Positions 9,169 to 18,015 of a stretch of 64,000 nucleotides of DNA are shown here, piece by piece. The notes beneath the pieces are model-generated. The model had not been told where the DNA came from. It did no database searches and saw only the letters and a program-made list of their open reading frames with translations. This stretch comes from Chitinibacter sp. FCG-7. Lineage in GTDB: Bacteria > Pseudomonadota > Gammaproteobacteria > Burkholderiales > Chitinibacteraceae. The position numbers and the translations under genes were made by a program. The stretch lies in NCBI RefSeq assembly GCF_040047665.1, contig NZ_CP157355.1, positions 372,001 to 436,000 on the forward strand, written 5' to 3'. Positions within the stretch are counted from its first letter, which is position 1, and the number at the start of each line of letters is the position of its first letter.

Positions 9169-10107
9169 ATGATCGAATTTTTCCATGTAAAACGCGACAT
9201 CCCGTTTATGAGCTATGGCAAGCTCACCACGGCGATTTCTCTGGGTACTTTTGTGCTGGCCGTCTTTTTCCTGGTGGTAAAAGGCCTTAATTTCGGCGTT
9301 GAATTTACTGGCGGCACGGTAATGGAATTGCGCTATGCGCAATCGGTAGAAATCAATCAGGTACGCCACGGGGTGGAAAGCCTGAAATATGGTGAAGTGC
9401 AAGTCCAGTCACTGGGCACGACCAAGGATGTGATGGTTCGCATCCCGAACATCAAAGGAAAAAGCAGCGCCCAGCTCTCGAATGAAGTGCTCGATAGCCT
9501 GAAAAAAGAACGCAGCGATGTGGAATTGCGCAAAGTCGAGTTTATTGGCCCATCAGTCGGTGACGAGCTGTTTACCCATGGCCTGACTGCGCTGATTCTG
9601 GTCTGTGTCGGCATTGTGGCTTATCTGATGATCCGCTTTGAATGGCGCTTCGCCCTCTCGGCGATCATTGCCAATATGCATGACGTGGTGATCATTCTGG
9701 GTGTATTTGCCCTGTTCCAGTGGGAATTTAGCCTGACCGTGCTGGCGGGTATTCTGGCGGTGCTGGGTTATTCGGTGAATGAATCGGTCGTGGTGTTCGA
9801 TCGGATCCGGGAAAACTTCCGCAAGCCTAATCTGCGCGGCAAATCTGTACCGGAAGTGATCGACAATGCGATCACGGCCACGATGAGCCGGACCATTATT
9901 ACCCACGGCTCGACCGAAGCGATGGTGTTAGCGATGCTGATCTTTGGTGGCGCAGCGCTACATGGTTTTGCCATGGCACTGACCATTGGCATTGTGTTTG
10001 GTATCTATTCGTCGGTACTGGTGGCCTCGCCGCTGCTGCTGATGTTTGGCGTAACGCGAGATCGCATGATCAAACCGGAACGAATTAAAGAAGAAGCGGT
10101 CGTTTAA
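9169..10107 (+). CDS. secF: Protein translocase subunit SecF
   Basis: A 312-residue SecF with the GVEFTGGTVMELR motif (about 44-56), a periplasmic P4 domain and five C-terminal membrane helices including the conserved GYSVNESVVVFDRIREN segment (about 200-216). A GGGAG ribosome site precedes the ATG. It forms the membrane complex with SecD and YajC encoded just upstream. A hairpin with a T-rich tail at 10194-10220 probably ends the operon. Confidence 0.97.
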   Translation: MIEFFHVKRDIPFMSYGKLTTAISLGTFVLAVFFLVVKGLNFGVEFTGGTVMELRYAQSVEINQVRHGVESLKYGEVQVQSLGTTKDVMVRIPNIKGKSSAQLSNEVLDSLKKERSDVELRKVEFIGPSVGDELFTHGLTALILVCVGIVAYLMIRFEWRFALSAIIANMHDVVIILGVFALFQWEFSLTVLAGILAVLGYSVNESVVVFDRIRENFRKPNLRGKSVPEVIDNAITATMSRTIITHGSTEAMVLAMLIFGGAALHGFAMALTIGIVFGIYSSVLVASPLLLMFGVTRDRMIKPERIKEEAVV

Positions 10108-10193
10108 CTTCCGAACCACTTAAGTAGAGCGGCAAAAGTTTTCTGCATGGTTGTCCCGCCTTGCCATACAACTTTCGCACCGATACTTGCTAC

Positions 10194-10220
10194 ACGCCGG
10201 CCCTTGTCGGCGTTTTCTTT
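10194..10220 (+). terminator. Rho-independent terminator after secF
   Basis: Stem ACGCCG/CGGCGT with an eight-base loop, followed by TTTCTTT. It sits between secF and the DedA gene, whose ATG is only 12 bp further on. Termination is therefore probably partial or the DedA promoter overlaps it. Confidence 0.6.
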
Positions 10221-10231
10221 GAGAGAGCCAA

Positions 10232-10870
10232 ATGGAATTTAACCTGATCGATATTTTCCTGCACCTGGATGTATATCTGGCCCAGCTGGTGCAAAGCTAT
10301 GGCGTCTGGATTTACGCCATCCTGTTTGCTGTGATCTTTTGCGAAACCGGCCTTGTCGTCACCCCATTTCTGCCGGGAGACTCCTTGCTGTTTGTCGCCG
10401 GAATGATTGCCGCCAGCGGCGCGATGAATGTGCATCTGCTCGCGGTACTGCTGTTTATCGCGGCCGTACTTGGGGACGCGGTGAACTACACCATCGGCCG
10501 CTACTTTGGCCACAAGCTGTTTGCCAATCCGAATTCGAAAATTTTCCGTCGTGAATACCTGGATAAAACGCATAGCTTTTTTGAAAAATACGGCGGCAAA
10601 ACCATCATTATTGCGCGCTTTGTACCGATTGTTCGCACCTTTGCGCCTTTCGTGGCAGGCATGGCCGAAATGACTTATCGCAAATTTTTTGCCTACAACG
10701 TGATCGGCGCTGCCGTGTGGGTGGGCTCGCTACTGTATGCAGGCTACTTGCTGGGTGGCATTCACTTTATTCAGAAAAACCTGACGGCGATTATTCTGGG
10801 CATTATTTTCCTGTCTATCCTGCCGGGCATTATTGAAATCGCCAAACACAAGCTGGGCAAGGCCGCATGA
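10232..10870 (+). CDS. DedA-family membrane protein
   Basis: A 212-residue integral membrane protein of the DedA/VTT superfamily, whose members act as lipid (undecaprenyl-phosphate or phospholipid) transporters or scramblases. Visible hallmarks are the re-entrant loop motif [17 protein letters not shown] (about 38-54) and the second loop [20 protein letters not shown] (about 129-148), plus several hydrophobic helices. A GAGAGAGCC site precedes the ATG. It overlaps bioC by 4 bp (ATGA), so bioC is translationally coupled to it. The individual substrate cannot be told from sequence. Confidence 0.92.
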   Translation: MEFNLIDIFLHLDVYLAQLVQSYGVWIYAILFAVIFCETGLVVTPFLPGDSLLFVAGMIAASGAMNVHLLAVLLFIAAVLGDAVNYTIGRYFGHKLFANPNSKIFRREYLDKTHSFFEKYGGKTIIIARFVPIVRTFAPFVAGMAEMTYRKFFAYNVIGAAVWVGSLLYAGYLLGGIHFIQKNLTAIILGIIFLSILPGIIEIAKHKLGKAA

Positions 10871-11769
10871 GCGAGCAGTTTCATACGCAAAAATCAGCCA
10901 TTCGCGCGTCTTTTGACAAGGCAGCCGCACACTATGATGCGGCGGCTGTTTTGCAGCGGGAGATCGTTGATCGGATGTTCGAGCGGCTGGAGCTGATTCG
11001 CCTCACACCACAGCGTGTGCTGGATGCAGGCAGCGGCACAGGCTATGCCGTACCGAAACTGCAGCAGCGTTTTGGCGCGGCGCAGCTGATCGAGCTGGAT
11101 CTGGCGCACAGCATGCTGTGCGTCTCCCGCGACAAACAAATGGGCTCGGGTGTTAAAAAACTATTCCGGCAATTAAGCCTGCGCCAGCCTGCACAAGTGT
11201 GTAGCGACATCGAGCGCCTACCTTTTGCCGACAACTCAATCGATCTGATCTGGTCCAGCCTCACCCTGCAATGGTGCAATACGCCTGATGCGGCCTTTGC
11301 TGAATTTCGCCGCGTACTCAAGCCAGGCGGGCTGCTAATGTTTGCTACGCTGGGCCCCGATACGCTCAAAGAGCTTAGAACCGCTTTTGCTGGTGTTGAT
11401 GGCTATGAGCACGTTAACCGCTTTATTGATATGCATGATCTGGGCGATGCGCTGGTGCAACAAGGCTTTGCCACCCCGGTGATGGACATGGAATACATTA
11501 CGCTGACCTATCAGGACGCCAGATCGGTGATGAACGATCTGAAAGGCATTGGCGCGCACAATACCATGCACGGACGGCGCACCGGCATGTTTGGCAAACA
11601 GGCCTGGCAACGGGTCCAGGCGCAGTATGAAACGCTGCGGCGCGACGGCAAGCTGCCTTGTACCTACGAAGTGGTCTATGGCCATGCGTGGAAGAACGAG
11701 CCCAAAGCGCCCAAGCAACTGGCTGATGGCAGCCAGATCATCGAGTTTCGCCCACGGGCAGCCAGCTGA
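10867..11769 (+). CDS. bioC: Malonyl-ACP O-methyltransferase
   Basis: A 300-residue class I SAM-dependent methyltransferase that methylates malonyl-ACP to start pimelate synthesis for biotin. It has the N-terminal [19 protein letters not shown] block typical of BioC, motif [11 protein letters not shown] (about 51-60), the [20 protein letters not shown] block and the [10 protein letters not shown]-terminal signature. Its stop overlaps the bioD start by one base. Family members vary in length; 300 residues is somewhat longer than E. coli BioC, with no extra domain obvious. Confidence 0.93.
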   Translation: MSEQFHTQKSAIRASFDKAAAHYDAAAVLQREIVDRMFERLELIRLTPQRVLDAGSGTGYAVPKLQQRFGAAQLIELDLAHSMLCVSRDKQMGSGVKKLFRQLSLRQPAQVCSDIERLPFADNSIDLIWSSLTLQWCNTPDAAFAEFRRVLKPGGLLMFATLGPDTLKELRTAFAGVDGYEHVNRFIDMHDLGDALVQQGFATPVMDMEYITLTYQDARSVMNDLKGIGAHNTMHGRRTGMFGKQAWQRVQAQYETLRRDGKLPCTYEVVYGHAWKNEPKAPKQLADGSQIIEFRPRAAS

Positions 11770-12491
11770 TGACCAATGATCCAACCCGCCAGGCCGGGAC
11801 AACGCTGGCGCCGTATTATTTCATCACCGGAACAGATACCGATGCTGGCAAAACCATCGCCGCTTCGCAATTGATACGCAGCCTGAATCACAACGGCATA
11901 CCTACTGTAGGTATGAAGCCAGCTGCCTCGGGCTGTATAGCCGAGGGAGATATACTCCTCAATGCCGATGTCGAAGCGCATCGGCAGGCCAGTCCGATTG
12001 TGGTACCGGAGCATCTGCTGAATCCTTATCGATTTCTGCCGCCGATTTCACCGCATCTGGCTGCTCGCGAAGCCGGTGTCACCATTGAACTCGATCATAT
12101 TCTCGATTGCGCTAGGGCGCTGCGCCAATACGCCAGCACAATCATCATTGAAGGCGCTGGCGGCTGGTATGCGCCTTTAAGCGACACACTGCGGATTGCC
12201 GATCTGGCTATTGCGCTACAAGCACCAGTGATTCTGGTGGTCGGCATGCGCCTAGGCTGCATCAATCATGCGCTGCTGACAGCCGAGGCCATCTTGCAAG
12301 CCCGGCTACCGCTGGCAGGCTGGATCGCCAATTGCATCGATCCGGAGATGTCCCGTTTTGCAGAGAATCTGGCCTATTTGCAAACCCATATTCCAGCGCC
12401 CTGCCTTGCCGTGATTGAACACAGCGCCGATGCGGCCTTGGGTTGTCTCAATCCTCAGGCATTTGCGCTGCTTAAATTGCAGAACTTGTAA
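11769..12491 (+). CDS. bioD: Dethiobiotin synthetase
   Basis: A 240-residue P-loop enzyme that closes the ureido ring of dethiobiotin using CO2 and ATP. Residues 21-29 form the P-loop GTDTDAGKT. KPAASG (Lys51 region) and EGAGGWYAPL supply substrate and metal-binding residues. The gene follows bioC with an overlapping stop/start, consistent with a bioC-bioD pair. No BirA operator was recognised upstream, so regulation by biotin is not supported by what is visible here. Confidence 0.95.
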   Translation: MTNDPTRQAGTTLAPYYFITGTDTDAGKTIAASQLIRSLNHNGIPTVGMKPAASGCIAEGDILLNADVEAHRQASPIVVPEHLLNPYRFLPPISPHLAAREAGVTIELDHILDCARALRQYASTIIIEGAGGWYAPLSDTLRIADLAIALQAPVILVVGMRLGCINHALLTAEAILQARLPLAGWIANCIDPEMSRFAENLAYLQTHIPAPCLAVIEHSADAALGCLNPQAFALLKLQNL

Positions 12492-12532
12492 TCCTAACTT
12501 ACCATCGCATCAGTCCTTCATATTGGCTTTCC

Positions 12533-13111
12533 ATGAAAAACCGAATTTTTGCCACGATTGCAGCCCTACTGTGCGCCCTGACCCTGCTGGCTTGCAGCAA
12601 GCCCCAATTTCAAGGCAGTGATCTTAGCCAAACCAAGATTGGCGGCGAGTTTGAGCTGGTCGATCATCATGGCAAAACAGTGCGGCTGGCCGATTATGCT
12701 GGCAAGGTGGTCGTCATCTTTTTTGGTTACACCTCCTGCCCTGACGTCTGCCCGACCACACTGGCCGAGCTGCGCACCACGATGGCAGAGCTCAAAGAGA
12801 AAGCCAAGGATGTGCAGGTGCTATTTATCAGCGTGGACCCGGAACGTGATACCCAGTCGCTACTCAGTCAGTATGTGCCGGCTTTTCACCCTAGTTTTAT
12901 CGGCCTGAGCGGCAGCAAAGCCCAGATTGACGCTGCGGTTAAAAGTTATCGCGCAATTTATCAAAAGCAGGGTAAAGATAAAAATTATACGGTCGATCAT
13001 ACTGCAGGCAGCTATCTGATTGATCGCAGCGGTCAAACTCGCGTTCTGGTCAATTACGGCGCGGGCGCAGCCACTTTTACCCATGACATCCAATTACTTC
13101 TGGCCGAATAA
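12533..13111 (+). CDS. SCO1/SenC-family copper chaperone lipoprotein
   Basis: A 192-residue thioredoxin-fold protein that delivers copper to the CuA site of cytochrome c oxidase. A signal peptide ends in the lipobox LLAC (Cys21). Copper-binding Cys69 and Cys73 lie in TSCPDVCP, and the conserved histidine is in the YTVDHTAGSYLID segment (about 153-165). It stands alone here, between bioD and ycgR, not within a cytochrome oxidase operon. Confidence 0.92.
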   Translation: MKNRIFATIAALLCALTLLACSKPQFQGSDLSQTKIGGEFELVDHHGKTVRLADYAGKVVVIFFGYTSCPDVCPTTLAELRTTMAELKEKAKDVQVLFISVDPERDTQSLLSQYVPAFHPSFIGLSGSKAQIDAAVKSYRAIYQKQGKDKNYTVDHTAGSYLIDRSGQTRVLVNYGAGAATFTHDIQLLLAE

Positions 13112-13114
13112 AGC

Positions 13115-13876
13115 ATGAACGAAGAAGAAAACCAGGGGCCAAACCCGATCCACTCCGAGCAAGACATTGCGCCTTTCCTGCTGAAAACACCGATGGAAAT
13201 CGCTTATGTCCTGCGCCTCTTGGAGCAGGCACATAGCAATATTGCCATCTACTTTAATGCCGGCCACGATATGATGCTGACGCGTATCTTGAGCGCCGAT
13301 GCCAAAGCCAAACAATTTGTGTTTGATATCAGCGGGCATGAGCCGACCAATGCCGCCTTGCTGCAAGCCGACAAATTGCTGTTCGTCGGCGATCTGGACG
13401 GTGTGAAAATCCAGTTCAGCACGGTCAAACCAAGCCGCGTTCTGTTTGAGGGCAAAGCGGCGTTTATGGTGAGCCTGCCCAATGATATGGTTAAACTGCA
13501 ACGGCGGGAGTTCTTTCGCCTCACCACGCCGATCTCCAGCCCCTATACCATTGCTTTGCCACTGGCCAGCGGTAGCCTCACACTGGAATTGCACGATATT
13601 TCACTGGGCGGCGTCGGGCTCTGGCTCAAGGACGAGCAGCAAAAAGCACTGTTCAATCTGGGTGATATAGTCCACAAGGCCAGTATCGATCTGGGCGCAG
13701 CGGGCCGGATTCAGGCGGATATTGAACTGCGCAATCTACACACGGTGTATTTAAAACAAGGGATGACACGCTGGATGCTGGGCGTGCAATTTCTGAATCT
13801 GTCGCGGGGCAATGAGAGCCTGCTACAAAAATTGATGGTCCAGCTGGAAAGAGAGCAGAAAGCCCTCACTGGCTAA
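13115..13876 (+). CDS. ycgR: Flagellar brake protein YcgR (PilZ domain)
   Basis: A 253-residue c-di-GMP effector that slows the flagellar motor when c-di-GMP is high. An N-terminal YcgR-N (PilZN) domain covers about 15-120. The C-terminal PilZ domain carries the RxxxR motif (Arg131-Arg135, RREFFR) and DxSxxG (Asp161, DISLGGVG), both intact for c-di-GMP binding. The gene is four bases downstream of the SCO1 gene and lies opposite the flagellar cluster at 15-22 kb, which fits the role. Confidence 0.92.
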   Translation: MNEEENQGPNPIHSEQDIAPFLLKTPMEIAYVLRLLEQAHSNIAIYFNAGHDMMLTRILSADAKAKQFVFDISGHEPTNAALLQADKLLFVGDLDGVKIQFSTVKPSRVLFEGKAAFMVSLPNDMVKLQRREFFRLTTPISSPYTIALPLASGSLTLELHDISLGGVGLWLKDEQQKALFNLGDIVHKASIDLGAAGRIQADIELRNLHTVYLKQGMTRWMLGVQFLNLSRGNESLLQKLMVQLEREQKALTG

Positions 13877-13909
13877 ATTGAATAAGGAATTCGTCACTTA
13901 TACATAAGA

Positions 13910-13956
13910 GGTATATGGCTGCAGGCCTTTTTGAAATTGGCCTGCAGCCATATACC
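13910..13956 (+). terminator. Long perfect palindrome between ycgR and the MFS gene
   Basis: Perfect 18-bp arms (13910-13927 and 13939-13956, left arm GGTATATGGCTGCAGGCC) around an 11-base loop, between two convergent genes. It could act as a bidirectional terminator, although the T-run sits in the loop and not after the stem. Related arms occur at 60878-60908 and, more degenerate, at 44778-44826. Confidence 0.65.
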
Positions 13957-13981
13957 CCTTAGTTTTTCAAGCTCAAACTTT

Positions 13982-15145
13982 CTAATCCCACTTCACTCGC
14001 GGTGTCAGCGCAGCAATCATCAGCGCGGCCAGCGCCACTAGCCCCATTCCCCAGCTCAAGCTGGTTTCATGCGCCACAAAGCCGATCATCGGCGGCCCCA
14101 TCAAGGCCCCGATCGAGCCCATGGTAGTCACTGCGGCCAGTGCTACTGCACCTTGCTTGGCGGCTTGGGTATAAACACAAGGCGATACTGCCGCCATGCC
14201 CAAGCCTACCAGCGCAAAACCGACCAACGCAGGAATCAGGCCACCGAGCACTAGCGCCGCCGACAAGCCAACACCGGCCAGCAAACCGCCCCACAACAGC
14301 ATTTTCGGCGCACCAAAACGCATGCGCCAGGCATCCCCAAACCAGCGTGCAATAAACATGGTAATTGAGAAGAAAGCTATCCCTAGCGGCGCGATCTGGG
14401 CACTGGCCATCACCGCATCTTTTAGATACAGCGCCGACCAATCGGACATGGAGCCCTCAACCACAGTACCGCACAACGCCAACAGACCCAGCCACAGCGC
14501 GACACCTGCAGGCAGGGCAAAACGTTTTCCACCTGCTTGAGCTTGCGGCTTTTCTGCCAGCAAATATGGAATGGAGACGGCGACGGATAGCCACAGAATC
14601 AGCGCAGCCAACAGAAAATGCACCCAGATCACATCAGTAAAAAACGTCATGCCAGAGGCAAACAATGCCGCGGCCAAACCGCCCAGGCTAAATACAGCGT
14701 GCAGGCGCGACATAATGGCCTGCTTGCCGACTGTTTCCGCCTGTACGCCTTGTGCATTCATGCCCACATTGAGCAGGCTGGCCAGCACGCCTTCCAGTAG
14801 CATCATCAATAAGGCCACCGGATAGTTTGGCGCCAGTGCCAGACCTATCAAGACCACCGGCAGCAGCGCGCCACTGATCAGGCAAGCGGCCTTGGAGCCC
14901 AGCCGGTGCAAAATAGTCGCCGTAACTGGAAATGAAAAGACCGCGCCCAAACCACTAGCCAGCAGCAAAAATCCCACCTCAGCCGTTGACAGGCCAAGCT
15001 GGACTTTCAGCGCCGGAATACGGGATGCCCAGGTACCAAAATTGAAGCCAAGTACAAGAAACAGCGTAGCTACCGCTAGTTGGGTGCGGCGGATAGAGTG
15101 GCCACTAGCGGGAGATGGCATGGCACTGAGAGTAGAAGTCGTCAC
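13982..15145 (-). CDS. MFS transporter (YbjJ-like)
   Basis: A 387-residue, about 12-helix major facilitator superfamily permease. The GFNFGTWASRIPALKVQLGL N-terminal segment and the VEGSMSDWSALYL loop in the second half are typical of the YbjJ/fucose-permease-like subfamily. The start overlaps the FlhB-like stop by 4 bp (GTGA), so it appears to be the last gene of the flagellar fliK operon by position, although no flagellar role is known. An internal ATG at 15121 is an alternative start. Substrate unknown. Confidence 0.85.
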   Translation of the reverse strand: MTTSTLSAMPSPASGHSIRRTQLAVATLFLVLGFNFGTWASRIPALKVQLGLSTAEVGFLLLASGLGAVFSFPVTATILHRLGSKAACLISGALLPVVLIGLALAPNYPVALLMMLLEGVLASLLNVGMNAQGVQAETVGKQAIMSRLHAVFSLGGLAAALFASGMTFFTDVIWVHFLLAALILWLSVAVSIPYLLAEKPQAQAGGKRFALPAGVALWLGLLALCGTVVEGSMSDWSALYLKDAVMASAQIAPLGIAFFSITMFIARWFGDAWRMRFGAPKMLLWGGLLAGVGLSAALVLGGLIPALVGFALVGLGMAAVSPCVYTQAAKQGAVALAAVTTMGSIGALMGPPMIGFVAHETSLSWGMGLVALAALMIAALTPRVKWD

Positions 15146-15498
15146 GAAGAATCCGAATTATCATCCGCCTTGCCTGCGCCCAGATCGGCAGCTGGCTCGG
15201 CCAAATAGCCAAAATCAGGAGCGGCAATGTCATCACCGCGCTCCAGCATATAAATGAAAGCGAGCAATTCTGCCACAGCACGATACAGTTGCGGAGGAAT
15301 TTGACTATCCAAGTCAACTTGCATCAGCAAAGCGACCATTTCCGGCGAATCATGCACAAAAATGCCAGCTTCCTTGGCTTTTTCAATAATTCGCTCGGCA
15401 AGCAGGCCCTTACCTTTGGCCACCACCCTTGGTGCAGCACTGCCTTCTCGATACGCCAGCGCAATCGCTTGCGAGCGCAATTTGGGTTTAGTGTTCAT
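15142..15498 (-). CDS. FlhB-like C-terminal-domain protein
   Basis: A 118-residue protein matching only the cytosolic C-terminal domain of FlhB/EscU export proteins (AIALAYREG...APRVVAKGKG...AGIFVHDSPEMV..L). The membrane helices and the NPTH autocleavage motif are absent. Such stand-alone FlhB-like proteins commonly sit next to fliK, as here (11-bp overlap), and probably take part in hook-length or substrate-specificity control. This role is inferred from family and context. Confidence 0.85.
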   Translation of the reverse strand: MNTKPKLRSQAIALAYREGSAAPRVVAKGKGLLAERIIEKAKEAGIFVHDSPEMVALLMQVDLDSQIPPQLYRAVAELLAFIYMLERGDDIAAPDFGYLAEPAADLGAGKADDNSDSS

Positions 15499-16681
15499 CG
15501 TGCTCGACCTGAGTCGCCACCAGTTGCAATCCGGCCGCCTCGAAGCGGCGCATTAATTCGGCTTGCTGCTCACGCAAGGTCTGCACTGTGGCTTCACTCG
15601 TCGCCTGAAAACGCAGCCTGAATTGCCCCTGCTGCAATTGTGCCACCACCCCCAGCGCACCCAGCTTGGGCAAATCCAGATTGAGGCGTGTTTGCCATTG
15701 CTGGCTTGTAGCGGCATCGGCTTGCTGCGCTTCGCGTTCATTGTCCAGCTCAAGCTCCCAGTGCAAGTTCTGCCCCGGCCAAGCCTGCCCCTGCCAGACT
15801 AGGGGCTTGTTCTCCACCAGATCAAGCTGCTGGCGCACCATTTGCTGCAGAGCTTTATCGTCTGCAAGGATGTTTTGTGCACGTGGGGTGCTTGACGATT
15901 CAAGTGGGTTTTGCGCACGCGTGGCATTTGTAGATTCAGGAATGAGTCGCGGGCTTATCTCCAGCTCTTTGCCTTGCATCTTTTCCTGTGACTCCACGAG
16001 CTGAGAATCGGCCTCTAGCCGCTCATTGGTCCGGGGCTGAATTTGCAGCTTGGTTTTGTCATCCGCAGCTTGAGGTAACACTTCCGGTTTGAATAAGGCC
16101 TGTGGTTCGCTCAGTAAAGTCTGAAATGCACGGCCGCCATTCACCCACTCCGCCTGATGGGATTCATAAAACAAGCCACTTGCAGAAAGCCGGGAAGCCA
16201 ATTGGCCAGCCAGTTGTACTGTATCGGGTTTGGCAGTAAATAGGGGCTGGGTTTGTTGCAACACGCTGCTGGAGGCTGATTTGCTTTCTTGCTTGAGCAA
16301 TTCACCAATCATGTTAGCCCCCTTGCTGAGAGCAACCGGAGTATCCGAATCGGCTTGCGCCGCAGGTAAACCACCAGCAAGCGCTGATTGCGCTGCGGTA
16401 TTGAGTCGGAATGTCAGCTGCGGCTCTTTACTTAGCACCGTCAGCTCAAACTCTTGCCCCGGCTGGGTGTTGCGGGGTAGATTCAGATCGAGTAGTTGAT
16501 CTTTAACCAGCACAGCAAAGCGCCCATTATTGAGCTGATTGGTCACAACGGCTTGTACTTTTTCGCCAACAGTAAGGCGTAAATCGTCGGGGGAAATGCG
16601 GACGGTATCAATGACACCTTGCTGGGCACGGACGAAATTGCCAACCAGCGTAGAGGAAGTATTCCCGGGTAACATCGTCAC
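15488..16681 (-). CDS. fliK: Flagellar hook-length control protein FliK
   Basis: A 397-residue protein with a low-complexity Gln/Ser/Leu-rich middle and a conserved C-terminal Flg_hook domain (about 280-395; LVWQGQAWPGQNLHWELELD, then LDLPKLGALGVVAQLQQGQF and LMRRFEAAGLQL). FliK measures hook length and switches the export apparatus from hook to filament substrates. Its start overlaps the DUF2802 stop by 4 bp and its end overlaps the FlhB-like gene. Confidence 0.85.
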   Translation of the reverse strand: MTMLPGNTSSTLVGNFVRAQQGVIDTVRISPDDLRLTVGEKVQAVVTNQLNNGRFAVLVKDQLLDLNLPRNTQPGQEFELTVLSKEPQLTFRLNTAAQSALAGGLPAAQADSDTPVALSKGANMIGELLKQESKSASSSVLQQTQPLFTAKPDTVQLAGQLASRLSASGLFYESHQAEWVNGGRAFQTLLSEPQALFKPEVLPQAADDKTKLQIQPRTNERLEADSQLVESQEKMQGKELEISPRLIPESTNATRAQNPLESSSTPRAQNILADDKALQQMVRQQLDLVENKPLVWQGQAWPGQNLHWELELDNEREAQQADAATSQQWQTRLNLDLPKLGALGVVAQLQQGQFRLRFQATSEATVQTLREQQAELMRRFEAAGLQLVATQVEHDEH

Positions 16682-17085
16682 CCCTTATAGACACCATGGT
16701 AAATTGCAACGATCAGATCAGCCTCAGCCCGCGACAATCCGCACTCTTTGACCAGAGATTCAGCATGAGCACCTTTTTTGGCAAGCTCTATTGCCAATGA
16801 ATATGCGCTCTCTGGCTGTACAGATTCAACTCCTTGAACTTCATAAGATTCGAATTCACCAGAATGAATTGCTTCGATTTTTTGAGCCATGACGAGCGCC
16901 TTTAAATCTGCCACATCACTTTCAAGATGATTGATTCTATTTTCATAATCGAAATTAATATGTTTCTGGAGCTGCCTTTTGTGCCAATTCAACATCAGAA
17001 CCCACTCTGCGATGTAAAAAACCACAAGCACAAGCGTGATCCACAGCAATTGTGACCATGTCAGATATAGCCCAGTATGTTCCAC
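16678..17085 (-). CDS. DUF2802 protein, flagellar cluster
   Basis: A 135-residue protein with one N-terminal membrane helix (about 13-32), a short coiled-coil-like stretch (about 35-70) and a C-terminal helical segment (LAKKGAHAESLVKECGLSRAEADLIVAIYH) characteristic of DUF2802. Members are found in flagellar gene clusters of beta- and gammaproteobacteria. Overlaps fliK by 4 bp. The function is not established. Confidence 0.75.
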   Translation of the reverse strand: MEHTGLYLTWSQLLWITLVLVVFYIAEWVLMLNWHKRQLQKHINFDYENRINHLESDVADLKALVMAQKIEAIHSGEFESYEVQGVESVQPESAYSLAIELAKKGAHAESLVKECGLSRAEADLIVAIYHGVYKG

Positions 17086-17252
17086 CCGACCCCCAGCAAT
17101 TTAGCATCTATTGTCGTTTTTTTAGTTTATCCGCCACATTCATGCAAACTTATGCCAAAGTCCCGTACAAAGCCTTGCCACATACACCGTATTTTGACAA
17201 AACTAGTTAGCCAAAAAGAGGCTCGACTCGTCCCCAGCCGCCCCCAAACAAG

Positions 17253-17570
17253 TTAGCGATACTTTTCATCCAAACGGCGTGATTGCACTTCACTATTGAG
17301 GATGGTTTTCAACTCTTCCTTCCAAGCATTCGCTAAAGGTAAAAGCTGCTGATGTTTAGCCTCAATTTCAAGCAATAAACTTCTGATTTCATCTATAACA
17401 TCAACTTCATATAAAGACCAAGCAATCTGCGGCATATTCGCAGTCAACTTCGCATATTCAGCAAACATAGTTTGAAAGTCATCCCATGCATCAGCCCGAG
17501 CCAAAGCAAGCAACTGATCTACCATAGACTCTATGCTGCGTAGATGCTCCAAAAATCTAGCCTCGTCCAT
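17253..17570 (-). CDS. fliT: Flagellar export chaperone FliT-like
   Basis: A 105-residue, all-helical small protein positioned immediately after fliS and overlapping its end by 14 bp. The order fliD-fliS-fliT is the classical one. FliT binds FliD before export. Sequence conservation in FliT is low, so the call rests mainly on size, helical character and position. Confidence 0.7.
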   Translation of the reverse strand: MDEARFLEHLRSIESMVDQLLALARADAWDDFQTMFAEYAKLTANMPQIAWSLYEVDVIDEIRSLLLEIEAKHQQLLPLANAWKEELKTILNSEVQSRRLDEKYR

Positions 17571-18015
17571 AACTCAGTATATTCGCAGAGTTAATTAAAG
17601 CTTCTTCTGGGCGGCTTATAGTGTTAGCTGCTGGATTGATACTCAACCATGAAGCACGAAGATCATTCATTAGTACCAATACCTGATCTAAAATCGATTC
17701 ATCATTTTTTAAATTTGCTTGCAGCAGTTGATACGCTGAATATTCATACAAGGCATCAAGGTTTTCTGCTAATTCGCCTCCCGAATTTATATCCAGAGAC
17801 AATCGCAATCCTTCTTCGACAATAGCGATAGCTTTAGTCAAAGCCATTCCTTTTTCAGCAACATTACCTTGCTGCAAGTGAAATTTTGCAATATTGATTG
17901 ATTTAATAACCCCATCAAATAACATGACAACTAATTGATGTGGAGTGGCAGCTTCGACTTGACACTCTAGGCTCGTACTTCCATAAGCATTGATGGCCTT
18001 TCTGTTTACAATCAT
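17557..18015 (-). CDS. fliS: Flagellin export chaperone FliS
   Basis: A 152-residue helical chaperone that caps the flagellin C-terminus before export. The N-terminal NAYGSTSLECQVEAATPHQLVVMLFDG segment is diagnostic of FliS. It abuts fliD (one-base spacing) and overlaps fliT. The length is slightly above the usual 130-140 residues, because of the C-terminal extension. Confidence 0.93.
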   Translation of the reverse strand: MIVNRKAINAYGSTSLECQVEAATPHQLVVMLFDGVIKSINIAKFHLQQGNVAEKGMALTKAIAIVEEGLRLSLDINSGGELAENLDALYEYSAYQLLQANLKNDESILDQVLVLMNDLRASWLSINPAANTISRPEEALINSANILSYGRG